A DNA stretch of 64,000 nucleotides from Marinicella algicola (lineage in GTDB: Bacteria > Pseudomonadota > Gammaproteobacteria > Xanthomonadales > Marinicellaceae). A program made the translations under genes and the position numbers. Shown piece by piece: positions 46,725-56,567 of the stretch. The notes below the pieces were generated by a model, which was given only the letters and a program-made list of their open reading frames with translations, ran no database searches and was not told the DNA's origin. Within the stretch, counting starts at the first letter, position 1; each line of letters starts with the position of its first letter. The stretch spans positions 126,501-190,500 of the forward strand of contig NZ_JAQOMR010000001.1 in the NCBI RefSeq assembly GCF_028401385.1. The letters run 5' to 3'.

Positions 46725-47527
46725 CTCTTCTCCATCCGGTGATCTGCATCGTCAGACAGGCTGGTATAGATCACCAGCCTCAGTGCAGGATTGTCGCTGA
46801 CCAGAAAGCTCGCATGGTGAAAGGCGCGCTGCTTGGCGCCGTCGTAGAGGGTTTTGGCGCCCGCTTCCGGGAACCCGACGTCATGGGCGCGCCACCAGCC
46901 GGAGAATTCCGGACTGCCATCGGTCAGTACGCCGACAAGGTTCTGAAACGCCGGATCGCCGGACCAGAGGTCGTGGTTTGCTCTGAATTGCGCAACCATT
47001 CGACGGGCCTGCGCTGTCCAGCCACAGCCGAACAGGGCTTTCGCTTTCCCGTCAAGGAACATGAAATGAAGGATGTTGCGTTCCGTTTCGGGTATGCGGG
47101 CGAAATCGACAAAGAGTGATGCCGTGGCCTCGTTCCAGCACAGCACGTCCCATCTTTGACCCATGATATAGGCCGGTTCGCGTAGGGACCGCACCACAAC
47201 GCTGACGTCGGCGCTGACCTCTTCAGGCGCAAATTGCTGTCGAGATTTCAAACGTGCCAGCGCCCGCAAATGGGCATGGTCTGTTTCATCGAGGCAGAGC
47301 GCGCGTGCCAGTGCATCTACCGTCGCGATGGAGGGCGAGATCGCCCGTCCTTGCTCCAGGCGAATATACCAATCGATCCCGATGTCGGCGCGCTCCGCGA
47401 CTTCTTCCCGACGCAATCCCTCCGTACGTCGCCGGCGGTTCGTCTTCAATCCCAGCGTCTCCGCCGAAAGTCGAGCCCGGCGCGCCCGCAGGAAGTCGCC
47501 GAGTGCCTTGTTCCCATGTGTTTCCAT
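46721..47527 (-). CDS. XRE-family regulator with MmyB-like ligand domain
   Basis: 268-residue transcription factor. The helix-turn-helix is at residues 8-82 (LGDFLRARRARLSAETLGLK, RRRTEGLRREEVAERADIGI, WYIRLEQGRAISPS). The C-terminal MmyB-like PAS-fold domain includes MGQRWDVLCWNEATASLFVD and RNILHFMFLDGKAKALFGCG. Intact. It is divergent from a zinc-type alcohol dehydrogenase gene 79 bp away, a very common pairing in which the regulator controls the oxidoreductase. Confidence 0.9.
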   Translation of the reverse strand: METHGNKALGDFLRARRARLSAETLGLKTNRRRRTEGLRREEVAERADIGIDWYIRLEQGRAISPSIATVDALARALCLDETDHAHLRALARLKSRQQFAPEEVSADVSVVVRSLREPAYIMGQRWDVLCWNEATASLFVDFARIPETERNILHFMFLDGKAKALFGCGWTAQARRMVAQFRANHDLWSGDPAFQNLVGVLTDGSPEFSGWWRAHDVGFPEAGAKTLYDGAKQRAFHHASFLVSDNPALRLVIYTSLSDDADHRMEKS

Positions 47528-47606
47528 AATGCTAGGATAATACCAGTTCGTCTTTGCCTGGCCAAGACATGCTGTTTTGGTGCGACAATTTGCAAAGAGG
47601 TATGAA

Positions 47607-48675
47607 ATGAAAGCCGCAGTCCTCCGTCAATTCTCCATGCCGCTCGCGATCGAGACATGTCCGGACCCGGTCCCCGCCGCCGGCGAACTCGTTGCCGATA
47701 TTCATGCAGTGCCGGTTCTACCCTATTCCGATGAGGTGTTTGCCAACAGCCGCCCACACGGCCTGCAACTGCCGATCATTCCCGGCTGCGGCGCCGTCGG
47801 TCGTATCCGGTCGATCGGGCCGGATGCGACGCGTCTGAAGGTCGGAGACTGGGTCTATTGCGACCCGACGTTCCGGGCCCGTGATGACGCCGAAACGCCC
47901 GATATTCTCCTGCAGGGCTGGGCCGCTCCGAGTGTCGGCGCGCAGGCTCTCCAGAAGCATTTTCACCATGGCGCCTTCGCCACGCAGATGCTGATGCCGA
48001 TGGAATGCGCAAGCCGCATCGCCCTTGGCGCGGACGATGACCCGACAAGGTGGTGCGCGCTCGGCTCGTTCCTCGTTCCCTATGGTGGCCTGCTGGCAAG
48101 CGGGCTTCGCCCGGGGCAGACGGCGCTGATCAGCGGTGCGACCGGTCATTTTGGCAGTGCGGCCGTGGCCGTGGCGCTGGCAATGGGCGCGGTCACCGTT
48201 GTCGCCCCCGGGCGAAATGCCGCAATTCTCTCCGATCTTTCTGCGCGGTTTGGCAATCGGGTGCGTACGGTTCAATTGACCGGAGACGAAGACGAGGATC
48301 GCCGCAACATGGCTGCAGCCGCCGGACTGATCGATTGCGTCCTCGACATCCTGCCCCGCTGGCGGCGGACGCATCACCCATCCGCGCCGCGGCAATGGCG
48401 GTGCGTCCCGGCGGCACTGTCGTCTTGATGGGCGGCTCGGGCGTAAGCCTTGATCTGCCCTATCGCCATCTGATGCGCAACAATATTACGATCCGAGGCC
48501 AATGGATGTATCCGCGCCATGCCGTGCCGAACATGATCAGACTGGCCGAAGGTGGCTTTCTTCCCTCGACCAGTTCGCCTTCGATGCCTTCCGGCTTGAT
48601 GACGCAAACGAGGCGGTCGCATGTGCCCGGCAAAATGCAGGCCCGTTCCGCATGACGGTTATTCACCCGACGTGA
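47607..48675 (+). pseudogene. Zinc-type alcohol dehydrogenase (MDR family), two frameshifts
   Basis: About 355-residue medium-chain dehydrogenase/reductase. ATG 47607 (MKAAVLRQFSMPLAIETCPD) with AAAGAGG upstream. GroES-like domain: LPIIPGCGAVGRIRSIGPDA and LKVGDWVYCDPT. Rossmann domain: LRPGQTALISGATGHFGSAA. The frame changes near 48360 into AAMAVRPGGTVVLMGGSGVS and again near 48560 into ANEAVACARQN-type end, stopping at 48675. The usual catalytic Cys-His zinc residues are not obvious, so it may be a zinc-independent relative. Confidence 0.78.
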
Positions 48676-48742
48676 GTCGTCACCAACAATGTGAGATCAC
48701 CCACACGGTCATGGCACCATCCGGTCACAGTCTGCCGGGGGC

Positions 48743-49408
48743 GTGCCTGTTGGAACGACTGCCGCAAGTCAACACAGTTGTTTGCGATGTCACCGAACTC
48801 GACCGCATCCCCGGCTGTCGCTTAACCTGTGGTTCAATCTGAGCCTGCGCGAAGTTGAGGAAATGCTGCTTGAGCGTGGGATCGACGTTTCCTATGAGAC
48901 AATCCGCCGTTGGATCGCCAAGCTCGGACCTCGGATTGCCTGCAATCTGCGGCAACGACAGGCGCGCCCTGGCGATGTTTGGCGTCTGGACGAGGTCGTT
49001 GTGAAATGCGCTGGAGAGAAGTTCCGGCTCTGGCGTGCGGTGGATCAGTATGGCTTTGTTCCAAAGCGGATCATCACCGATAAACTGCGCTGGTACGGTG
49101 CGGCGAAGGCGGACGTGGCACCCGGCCTCGATTGCTGGTCGCACAAGGGTCTCAACAATAGGGCCGAGAACAGACATGTGCCGTTTCGAAAACGGGAACG
49201 AACCATGCAAGGCCACCGGTCACCGGGAGCATTGCAACGGTTCGTCGCCATGCACTCCGTTAGCCGCAATTGCTTTTCAGTTCCAGCCCGCCGCCGCGCT
49301 GCACAAACAATCCGCTACCATCGGCTCAAAGCGTTCGATGCAGGGAAATTGCAGCAAACGCAGCTTGATCTCTCATCCGTTCCCAAACGGGCAGACTGGG
49401 TGAGTTAA
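48743..49408 (+). pseudogene. IS6-family transposase remnant with internal deletion
   Basis: Homology begins near 48820 with LSLNLWFNLSLREVEEMLLE, RGIDVSYETIRRWIAKLGP, then WRLDEVVVKCAGEKFRLWRA (first Asp). VDQYG then joins directly to FVPKRIITDKLRWYGAAKAD (second Asp); about 35 residues normally between them are missing, in frame. NNRAENRHVPFRKRERTMQG carries the catalytic Glu. The N-terminal start of the family is also absent. Element ends were not recognised. A dead IS6 relic. Confidence 0.8.
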
Positions 49409-49434
49409 TGTGACAACACCATTCGGAGCGTTGG

Positions 49435-49800
49435 GTAAAGCTCTCAAGGCCGCGCTCGACGATCATTTCGCCGGCCTCGAGAGCCGTATTGAAATCCTTA
49501 TTGCTCAGGAAGAACAGATGGCTGCGAAAGCGCGGCTTTTGCGGTCCATCCCGGGATTGGCCCGGTTTCGGCAGCATGCTGATCGCTGAGATGCCTGAAC
49601 TTGGCCGGATGACCACGGGAGGCCGGTGAGCGCTGCGACATGTTCTTTTTCAGGCTGCACTCGCTGCTGCGTGCCATAGCCCGACGATGAAGCCCCTTGC
49701 CAAACACCTCAAGGAACGTGGAAAACCCCACAAGCTCGTCATCGTCGCCTTCGCACGCAAGCTGATTACGATTGCTAATGTTGTCCCGTGTGTCGGTCGC
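49435..49800 (+). pseudogene. IS110-family transposase, C-terminal remnant with internal deletion
   Basis: Starts inside the coiled linker (LESRIEILIAQEEQMAAKAR), reads LLRSIPG and, after a frame change, LIAEMPELGRMTTG. It then joins directly to ALRHVLFQAAL and AACHSPTMKPLAKHLKERGK, PHKLVIVAFARKLITIANVV. The block between, normally TGLAPVAHDSG-like with the catalytic Ser, is deleted. It is a third IS110 lineage in the window, distinct from the two nested copies. Confidence 0.7.
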
Positions 49801-50023
49801 TATCGCCTTCGCTTGGAAAGCCGGCGAAAGGGGCATTGCCGGAGAATGCATAATATTCCGTGTGGGGCATATGTTGCAAATAGAGTGCTCGGTTGCCCAA
49901 AATGCGTACGGCAAGGGAGCCGATACTCGACGTTCCGGTGACCTACATCGGGCCTTTGATGACGAAGGACGGCGCGCCGTGCAGCGCCGCCCCTTGCTCA
50001 GGTTCCGCCGGAGTTCACATCTA
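49801..50023. other. Gene-free stretch before apnO
   Basis: 223 bases between the IS110 remnant and the 3' end of the apnO gene. No domain signal in either strand. It probably includes the remains of the IS110 right end. Confidence 0.4.
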
Positions 50024-50852
50024 TCAGCCGTTGACGATCAGTTCGGAAGCTTCGCGCACGACCTTGGGATCGAGCGCGCGGTCCCAGTTTTCGCGCACGA
50101 CGATGCCGCGGGCAAAGCGCATCAGGCGGAGCGCGGCATCGGATGGGACTTTCGGGGTGAAGCCGAACCACATCGAGATTTCGACATTGAGATGGCCGAT
50201 CATGAAATCGAATGCCGCTTCACGCGGGATGCCATAGCGGCTCGCGCATAGCTCCACCGCCTCGATCATCACGTCGACAAAGGGCATGGCAATCATTTCC
50301 GAAAGCCCTGGTTCAAGGATCGCAAGCTGCTCGGTCGTCACACGGTGCACCCGCAGGATTGGCGACCACATGGTCTCGCAGATCTCCCGGCCGATCGCGT
50401 AATGCGCCTCCGGTCCCTGCATCAGCGCGCAAATGATCGACTGCGGCGCGACGCCACCATGAACATCGCGGCGTTGTTCGGAATCGGCAAGGTCGGCGTA
50501 AAGCGGGGATGGCAGGGGTGGCCAAGGAAATAGGTGATGTCTTCGCGTTGCGGCAGAACCCCGGCATAGGGGCTGCGGCATCCAGAATGACGACAATGGT
50601 GCCGGCATCAAGTTGCGGCACGATTTTGCCGGAAACCGGGCCAATCAGCGAGTCGGGGAGTGCCAGGACGACCACTTTCGCACCCGCAAGGGCAGCGTCC
50701 TGCTCGACAGTTTCGATTCCCGCCTCGGCGAGACGGGTGCGGCCGGCCTCGCTCACTTCGACAGCCCTAAGTTCGTAACCGGCGTCCCTGATCTTGCGGG
50801 TGACGCGAAAGCCCATCTTTCCGCCCGCACCGAAAACGGCGACTGAATGCAT
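50024..50852 (-). pseudogene. apnO: D-apionate oxidoisomerase, one or more frameshifts
   Basis: NAD-dependent enzyme that oxidises and isomerises D-apionate to 3-oxo-isoapionate. From ATG 50852: VAVFGAGGKMGFRVTRKIRD (cofactor fold), VVVLALPDSLIGPVSGKIVP and GTIVVILDAAAP. A frame change near 50545 then leads through HPCHPPLYADLADSEQRRDV and MQGPEAHYAIGREICETMWS to the phosphogluconate-dehydrogenase-like C-terminal domain (VTTEQLAILEPGLSEMIAMP, FIGHLNVEISMWFGF-type). Length about 275 residues. The apionate assignment rests on family resemblance plus the apsD/apnL/oiaX/oiaK neighbours. Confidence 0.78.
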
Positions 50853-50891
50853 GAAATTTCCTCCTGCTAGGTGATTTTACCATATACTGAG

Positions 50892-50933
50892 TATACCAGT
50901 AGGAGAAATCATGTGACAAGTCAATCTGGTATA
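50892..50933. promoter_or_regulatory. Inverted operator pair between apnO and gntR
   Basis: TATACCAGTA at 50892-50901 and, in inverted orientation, TCTGGTATA at 50925-50933, in the AT-rich 119-bp gap between the divergent apnO and GntR genes. The same TATACCAGTA, followed by TGCCAGTA, occurs upstream of the ABC binding-protein gene and apnL (56491-56508). Probably sites for the GntR regulator. Confidence 0.65.
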
Positions 50934-50971
50934 ATCTGTTGAACTTCTGCTAAGATAGCCAAATCGCTTCA

Positions 50972-51702
50972 CTGGACCGGAGTCTGCGACTTGAAAAAGA
51001 AATAATTCGGAAGAAAAAACTGTCCGACGAAGTGCGTGAGCGGCTGCTGGCGGAAATTGAGGAGGGGCACCTGCCCCCGGCGCACCGCTGCCTTCCGAGC
51101 GCGAACTTATGGAAACGCTGGGTGTTGGCCGACCGGCAATCCGCGAGGCGATGCAATCGCTCCAGAACCTCGGTCTCATACAAGTCCGACATGGCGAACG
51201 CCCCCGTGTCGCCGAACCTCAGCTTGATCTGCTTGCCGAGCAGCTTGCACTGACCATGCACCATGTGCTGACCTATGATTCGAATGTTCTGGCGCAACTG
51301 AAGGAAGCGCGGCTACTGATGGAAGCCCAGCTCGCCCGCATCGCGGCCGAAAAGGCCACGGCAGCCGACGTCACCGAACTGAAGGCGATCGTGGCACAAC
51401 AGGCCGAGCTTACCGGAGAAACGCCGCGCTTTATGGAAATGGATGGTGTCTTTCACGGACGGCTTGCCGAGGTTTCCGGCAATCTGCTTATGGCTTCGGT
51501 GGTGCGGGCGATTTTCGCCTGGCTCAAACGGTTCCACCCGGTGGCGGTGAGGACCACCGGCCTTGAAAACGTGACGCTTGAGGAACACCGCGCAATCATC
51601 GCCGCCATAGAAGCAGGCGACGGCGAAGCGGCGGACCAGGCAATGCGCCACCATTTGTCCCGCGCCAACACGCTTTACCGTGCTTTTGATGATCCGGCCT
51701 GA
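50972..51702 (+). pseudogene. GntR-family regulator (FadR/FCD subfamily), frameshifted
   Basis: About 243 residues. First frame: RKKKLSDEVRERLLAEIEEG HLPP. At 51073-51077 five C stand where six would give LPPGAPLPSERELMETLGVG; the second frame continues with VGRPAIREAMQSLQNLGLIQ (winged helix) and the FCD ligand domain (LKEARLLMEAQLARIAAEKA, MDGVFHGRLAEVSGNLLMAS, EEHRAIIAAIEAGDGEAADQ). No ATG exists in the first frame; CTG 50972 or another rare start must serve, or a further indel is present. Divergent from apnO, it probably represses the apiose genes until inducer binds. Confidence 0.78.
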
Positions 51703-51707
51703 CGGCA

Positions 51708-52691
51708 CTATTCCTCGTCAACGCGGATCTTGCGCCGGCTTCTGAGGGTGATCATCCGGTTGCGCACGGAATCTATGACAACCGCAAGTAGGATGATCGC
51801 TGACTGGATCAGCGGCTGAAGATAGATGTCTACCCGCAGAAAAACGAGGCCGGATTGCACCATCTGGATCAGCACCGCGCCGAGCACCGTTCCCGGCAGT
51901 ACGGTGCCGACCCCGCCGAACAGGCTCGCGCCGCCCAGCACCGCGGCCGCGATGGCATAAAGCTCGGAAAATTCGCCGAAGCCGGCATTGACGATGCCAA
52001 GCTGTGACACCGAAATGAAGCCGCCAAGAGCCGCGCATACGCCGCAGACAAGATAGGCCGAAACGAGCGTGCGCCCCACCGCGATCCCGGCGCGCGTCGC
52101 CGCCTTGATATCGTTGCCCACGGCATAGATATGACGTCCGACACGCGTTCTGGTCAGCACGATATGACCAAGCACAGCAACCAACAGAAACACGATGATC
52201 GGGTTCGGCAGGCCGAAGGTGCGGCCCGCGCCGAAGCTCAGGAGATCATTGGGCAAGATCACGCCACGGGATTGGGTGAGCAGAAGGCCGACGCCGCGCC
52301 CGGCGACCAGCATGCCGAGCGTGACAATGAAGGGAACCATTCGGAGCCTGACGATAAAAAAGGCGTTGATGCCGCCGAAGACAAACCCGGTGGCCATCGC
52401 CCCGATGGCGGCGATGGCGGGCGAAACGCCGAAATCGCGCATCAGAAGGCCGGCAATCACCGAGGACAGATACATGTTGGTGCCGACCGAGAGATCAATG
52501 CCGCCGGTCAGCATTACGAAGGTCATGCCGATCGCGACAATGCCGATGAAGCTTGCCTGCTTGACGATGTTCTCGAAACTCTGGAATTGCAGGAACCGGT
52601 CGGACAGCGCCCCGAACACCATAAAGATGACGATGAACAGTAGTGCCGGCGCATGGGCAAGCGCGAAATTGGTGATCCGATGCAGGTTCAT
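51708..52691 (-). CDS. Sugar ABC transporter permease, RbsC type
   Basis: 327-residue inner-membrane permease with about 9-10 helices. IGMTFVMLTGGIDLSVGTNM is the family signature near residue 60, VPFIVTLGMLVAGRGVGLLL the next helix, and the loop AVGNDIKAATRAGIAVGRTL interacts with the ATPase. YAIAAAVLGGASLFGGVGTV is typical. Intact. Its start overlaps the stop of the ATPase gene by 4 bases. Part of the four-gene leftward importer operon of the apiose island. Confidence 0.92.
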   Translation of the reverse strand: MNLHRITNFALAHAPALLFIVIFMVFGALSDRFLQFQSFENIVKQASFIGIVAIGMTFVMLTGGIDLSVGTNMYLSSVIAGLLMRDFGVSPAIAAIGAMATGFVFGGINAFFIVRLRMVPFIVTLGMLVAGRGVGLLLTQSRGVILPNDLLSFGAGRTFGLPNPIIVFLLVAVLGHIVLTRTRVGRHIYAVGNDIKAATRAGIAVGRTLVSAYLVCGVCAALGGFISVSQLGIVNAGFGEFSELYAIAAAVLGGASLFGGVGTVLPGTVLGAVLIQMVQSGLVFLRVDIYLQPLIQSAIILLAVVIDSVRNRMITLRSRRKIRVDEE

Positions 52692-54209
52692 GCGACTGTC
52701 CTCCCGCCGAAGGCTGCCGAAAGGATGGCCTGGCGGTCGAATTGACCGCGTTCGAAGCTCGAGTTCAGCATGCCTTGATGCATCACGAGAATGCGGTCGG
52801 CAACGCCGATCAGCTCATCAAGTTCGGAGGAGATATAGAGGATGCCGACACCCTCTTCCGCGAGCTGGTTCATGATCGTGAACACCTCGTATTTTGCGCC
52901 GACATCAATCCCGCGCGTCGGCTCATCCATGATCAGCACCTCGGGCCTGTTCATTACCCATTTGCCGATCACGACCTTCTGCTGATTGCCGCCCGAGAGG
53001 CTGTGAACCGGAATGGAAAGTGTGGGATCGCCAGTGCGCAGCCGCAATCTGGACGACATGTCGCCGATTTCATCGGACAGCGCGTCGGCCTTCACCATGC
53101 CGCCGGCGCCTGCAAACCGGCCGAGGCTTGCAAGTGCCATGTTGTCGCGGATGGAGCTGTCCATCAGCAAGCCTTCATGACGGCGGTCCTCGGTGACGAA
53201 TGCCATACCACGCGCCACCCGCTCGCGCGCGCCTTCATCCGGCAATTCCACGTCGTTCAGTCTGATGTGACCGCTGCTGTGCGGATCCAGACCGAAGAGA
53301 ACGCGCGCCATTTCGAGCGCCCGGCGCCCATCAGGCCGAAAAAGCCCAACACCTCGCCCCGTTTCAGCGAGAAGGAAATGTCGCGAATAACGCCGGGTTG
53401 GCCAAGACTTGCAACCTCGAGCACCGGCGCGCCGATTGCGGCGTGGCGCTCGGGAAACAGCTGCTCCAGCGAGCGGCCGACCATGCTGAGGATCATGCGG
53501 TCTATATCGAATTCGCCCGTAGGCCCGCCATCGACACGACTTCCGTCGCGTAGAACAAGGATCTGGTCGGCAAGCGCCATGACGTCGGCCAGCACATGGC
53601 TGATATAGATCATCGACCGACCTTCGGCGCGCAGCCGTTTCAAGAGCGCGAAGAGCACCTCGGTTTCGCGGGTCGTCAGCGATGTCGTGGGCTCGTCGAG
53701 AATAATGATTCGGGCATCAAGCGCCAGCGCCTTGGCAATCTCGACAAGCTGCTTCTCGCCCGGCGCGAGCGTATCGACCGTTGTATCTGGGGAAAGATCG
53801 AGCCCGACCTGACGCATTGCCTCTTCCGCCTCGCGCCGCATCCGCCGGCGGTTGACGATCGGCAGCTTGCCGGTATGCGGCAACCGGTTCAGCAATATGT
53901 TCTCGGCGATGGAAAGATTGCCGAACAGGTTCAGCTCCTGATGAATGAAGGCGATGCCAGCAGCGCTCGCATCCGCGGGCTTTTCCGGCGTATAGGGTTC
54001 GCCAGCCAGCAGCATTTTCCCTCATCGGGAATATGCACCCCGCCCAGCATGTTCATCATGGTCGATTTGCCGGCTCCGTTTTCGCCGACAAGGCACAGGA
54101 TTTCGCCAGGGGCAAGAGCAAGGTCGACGCCCTTGACCACCTGCACGCCGAAGAAGCTCTTGCCCAGGCCCTTGAATTCCAGAAGCGGTTCGCGTGCTAC
54201 CGTGTTCAT
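52688..54209 (-). pseudogene. Sugar ABC transporter ATP-binding protein, RbsA type, two frameshifts
   Basis: About 507-residue protein with two tandem ATPase domains. Domain 1: LCLVGENGAGKSTMMNMLGG (Walker A), IHQELNLFGNLSIAENILL, LAPGEKQLVEIAKALALDA, RIIILDEPTTSLT (Walker B). Domain 2: SLSGGNQQKVVIGKWVMNRP and VLIMDEPTRGIDVGAKYEVF. Frame changes: at 54015-54018, four A (minus strand) where five give EGKMLLAGEP; near 53320, one G where GG gives GRSEMARVLFGLD. Both are homopolymer contractions. With them corrected the gene is normal and overlaps its neighbours on both sides. Confidence 0.87.
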
Positions 54210-55281
54210 TTGAGCGCCGCCTCCCGCCGCCAGACATCGAGATAGGCCGCCAATAGAATAACGCCGCCCTTAACGATGAAGACCGCGAAAAATGACAGGT
54301 TCATCAGGTTGAGCGCGTTCGAAAGCAGCGTGAACAAAAGAACGCCGTATACGGTCCACAGTATCTTGCCCGACCCGCCGAAAAGGCTTGTTCCGCCGAT
54401 GACCGTGGCGCCGACGACGTCCAGCAAAGGTTCATATTATCGCCGAAAGCGGGGCGGCCCATTTCGAGCCTGGCCGAATAGAGCACCGAGCCAATCGCCG
54501 CGCAGACACCGGAAACCAAGAAGCTCAGGATGATGACGCGGCGCACCGGCACGCCGGAAATCGTCGAGGCGCCGGGATTCATGCCGGTGGCGTAGACCCA
54601 ACGGCCAAAAATGGTGCGCGACAGGCCGATATGGGCGATGATGGCCACCGCAATCGCGATCAGCGCCGACCACGACAGGAAGCCGCCATAGCCGCGCTCG
54701 GCAATTACACTGAAGGAGCTTGGCAGGTTTGTGACGTTTTCGGAATGGGTCAGCCATACCGCAAAGGCGGAGAAAAACAGCAGGGCAATCAGCGACATCA
54801 TGAAGGCCGGTATGGAGAATCTCGCGATCAGAAAACCGGTCAGCGCGCCGATCGCGCCGCCAACAACCAGCATCACGATCACGGCTGCGGGCATCGACCA
54901 TATATGGCCGGAAAGAATTCCGCCGTCAGGCCCGATGATTGTTCCCCAAAGCACCGTGCCCTCGAAGATGCGCGGATCGACGCCGAGCGTCATCACCGCA
55001 GCCCCAATCACGCTGGTCACCGCGATTACGGCGATCTGGCTGAGATCGATGCCGCCGACGATCATGACATAGGTCTGTCCGATCGCGATGACCAGCAGCG
55101 GCCAGACATTGGAAAGAAGGTTGGAGAGATTGCCGGCCGTGGCAACGCTGGGGATGAAGGGAATCAGCAAAACAAAGAATGCCAGCGTCACGTAGAGCAC
55201 GAAATGCTGTGACTTCAGCACCGCATTGACAAACCCGGCGTTGCTGCTTTTGCCGCCGGAAGAGGCGGTCTGGTTGGGCAT
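54206..55281 (-). pseudogene. Sugar ABC transporter permease, RbsC type, one frameshift
   Basis: About 358-residue second permease. From ATG 55281: FVLYVTLAFFVLLIPFIPSV, IAIGQTYVMIVGGIDLSQIA (signature), RFSIPAFMMSLIALLFFSAF and GRWVYATGMNPGASTISGVP. At 54426-54428 three A (plus strand) replace four, shifting the frame after FGDNMNLL. The end VVGATVIGGTSLFGGSGKIL to VWRREAALK is in the next frame and stops at 54206, overlapping the ATPase start. A homopolymer contraction. Confidence 0.87.
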
Positions 55282-55430
55282 GGGGTCTCCTCCAGTTTAA
55301 GGCGGCGGATGGCGAAAGCCACCTGCGCTACACATCGCCAGGCCGGATCGTTCCCGCCCCGGCATTCAGATGCATATTGCCAGTTCGGAGCGCCGCTTTC
55401 CTCAAACGTCGGCACTCCGCCTATCTCTTG

Positions 55431-56425
55431 TTACTGGTCGGCCAGGACACAGCCCCACATATCAGCGTGGCGCTCGGGCTCATTATCCTGGGTCAAGGCA
55501 AAGCCTTTGTCGTTGATCATCTGGTTCGGCGTATTGTCGCCGGACTCGATCGCGGCAAGCAGCGCCTCCACGGTTGAATCTGCTTCGAAGAAGAGATCCT
55601 GTACGCCGGTGGAATCCACATACCCCTCGCGGATCAGGTTGCAGGCCGTGACGTCGCCGTCCAGACCGCCGAGGATCATGTGCCCCTCCTTGCCCGAAGG
55701 CGTCCAGCGCCCCTGCTGCAGCAAGACAGCGCGAATCTGTGGGAAAAGGAAGTCGGACGAAGTGAAAATTACGTCGACATCCGGATTGGCCTGCATCGCG
55801 CTTTCGAGATTGGCGAGCGCCACCGTTGCGTCCCACTCGGTCGGCACTTCGATCGGTTCGGCGTAAAGGTCGGGATTGGCGTTGATGACATTGAAGAAGC
55901 CCTCGCGGCGACCGATCGCATTGGTATCGGCAAGGGCGCCCACCATGATCAAAGGCTGCACCTTACGGTCAAGATCGAGCGCGCGCGCTTCCTTGGTCAG
56001 ATGTTCGACGGCGGCCTCAGCGATCGCGACATTGTCGGCAACCACGACGATCGCATCGTTCGGGTTGGAGGGTTCGGCGGACGATTGAAGACAGCAACGG
56101 GAACGCCGGCCTCGTTGGCTTCGGCGATCATTTTGATAACGCTTTCGCCGTCTTGCGGAATGATGATGATGCCCTCGACACCCTGTGTAATGCAATCACG
56201 CACCTGTTCCAGCTGACGGTTTGCATCCTCGTTGGCGTTGACCTCGATGACGTCAATGCCTTTGTCGGCCAGCGATTTTGTTATCGCCTTGTGACCGGCC
56301 ACCCAGAATTCGGTCTCAAGGGTCTGATAGGCGAAACATATGCTTTTGCCATCTGCTGCAAAGGCCCCGCTGCCGGCCAGAACGCTCGCAGCCGCAACGC
56401 TTGCGGCCAATATAAATTTCTTCAT
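55431..56425 (-). pseudogene. Sugar ABC transporter substrate-binding protein, RbsB type, one frameshift
   Basis: About 330 residues. Signal peptide MKKFILAASVAAASVLAGSG followed by AFA and cleavage before ADGKSICFAY. Periplasmic-binding fold: FWVAGHKAITKSLADKGIDV, CITQGVEGIIIIPQDGESVI, GVPVAVFNRP. A frame change at about 56088 follows, then DAIVVVADNVAIAEAAVEHL, GALADTNAIGRREGFFNVIN, VIFTSSDFLFPQIRAVLLQQ and GHMILGGLDGDVTACNLIRE. ATG 56425 has GGGAGGAAAGC upstream. It would capture apiose or apionate, inferred from the operon; binding residues cannot be told from sequence alone. Confidence 0.85.
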
Positions 56426-56490
56426 GCTTTCCTCCCTTTCGCAATGATGAACTGCGTAACCCGAAATCGGGCTTGCAGTTATATTGTTAT

Positions 56491-56508
56491 TATACCAGTA
56501 TGCCAGTA
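56491..56508. promoter_or_regulatory. Operator-like TATACCAGTA repeat in the ABC/apnL divergent promoter
   Basis: TATACCAGTATGCCAGTA contains two direct CCAGTA half-sites. The first ten bases are identical to the site at 50892-50901. It lies between the binding-protein start (56425) and the apnL start (56568), in AT-rich sequence. Likely a binding site of the island's GntR regulator, controlling uptake and catabolism together. Confidence 0.65.
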
Positions 56509-56567
56509 ATGCAACAAAAAGTCGGTCAGGCTGCGCCGAAACGAGATTTGAGGAAACGTTCCGCATC

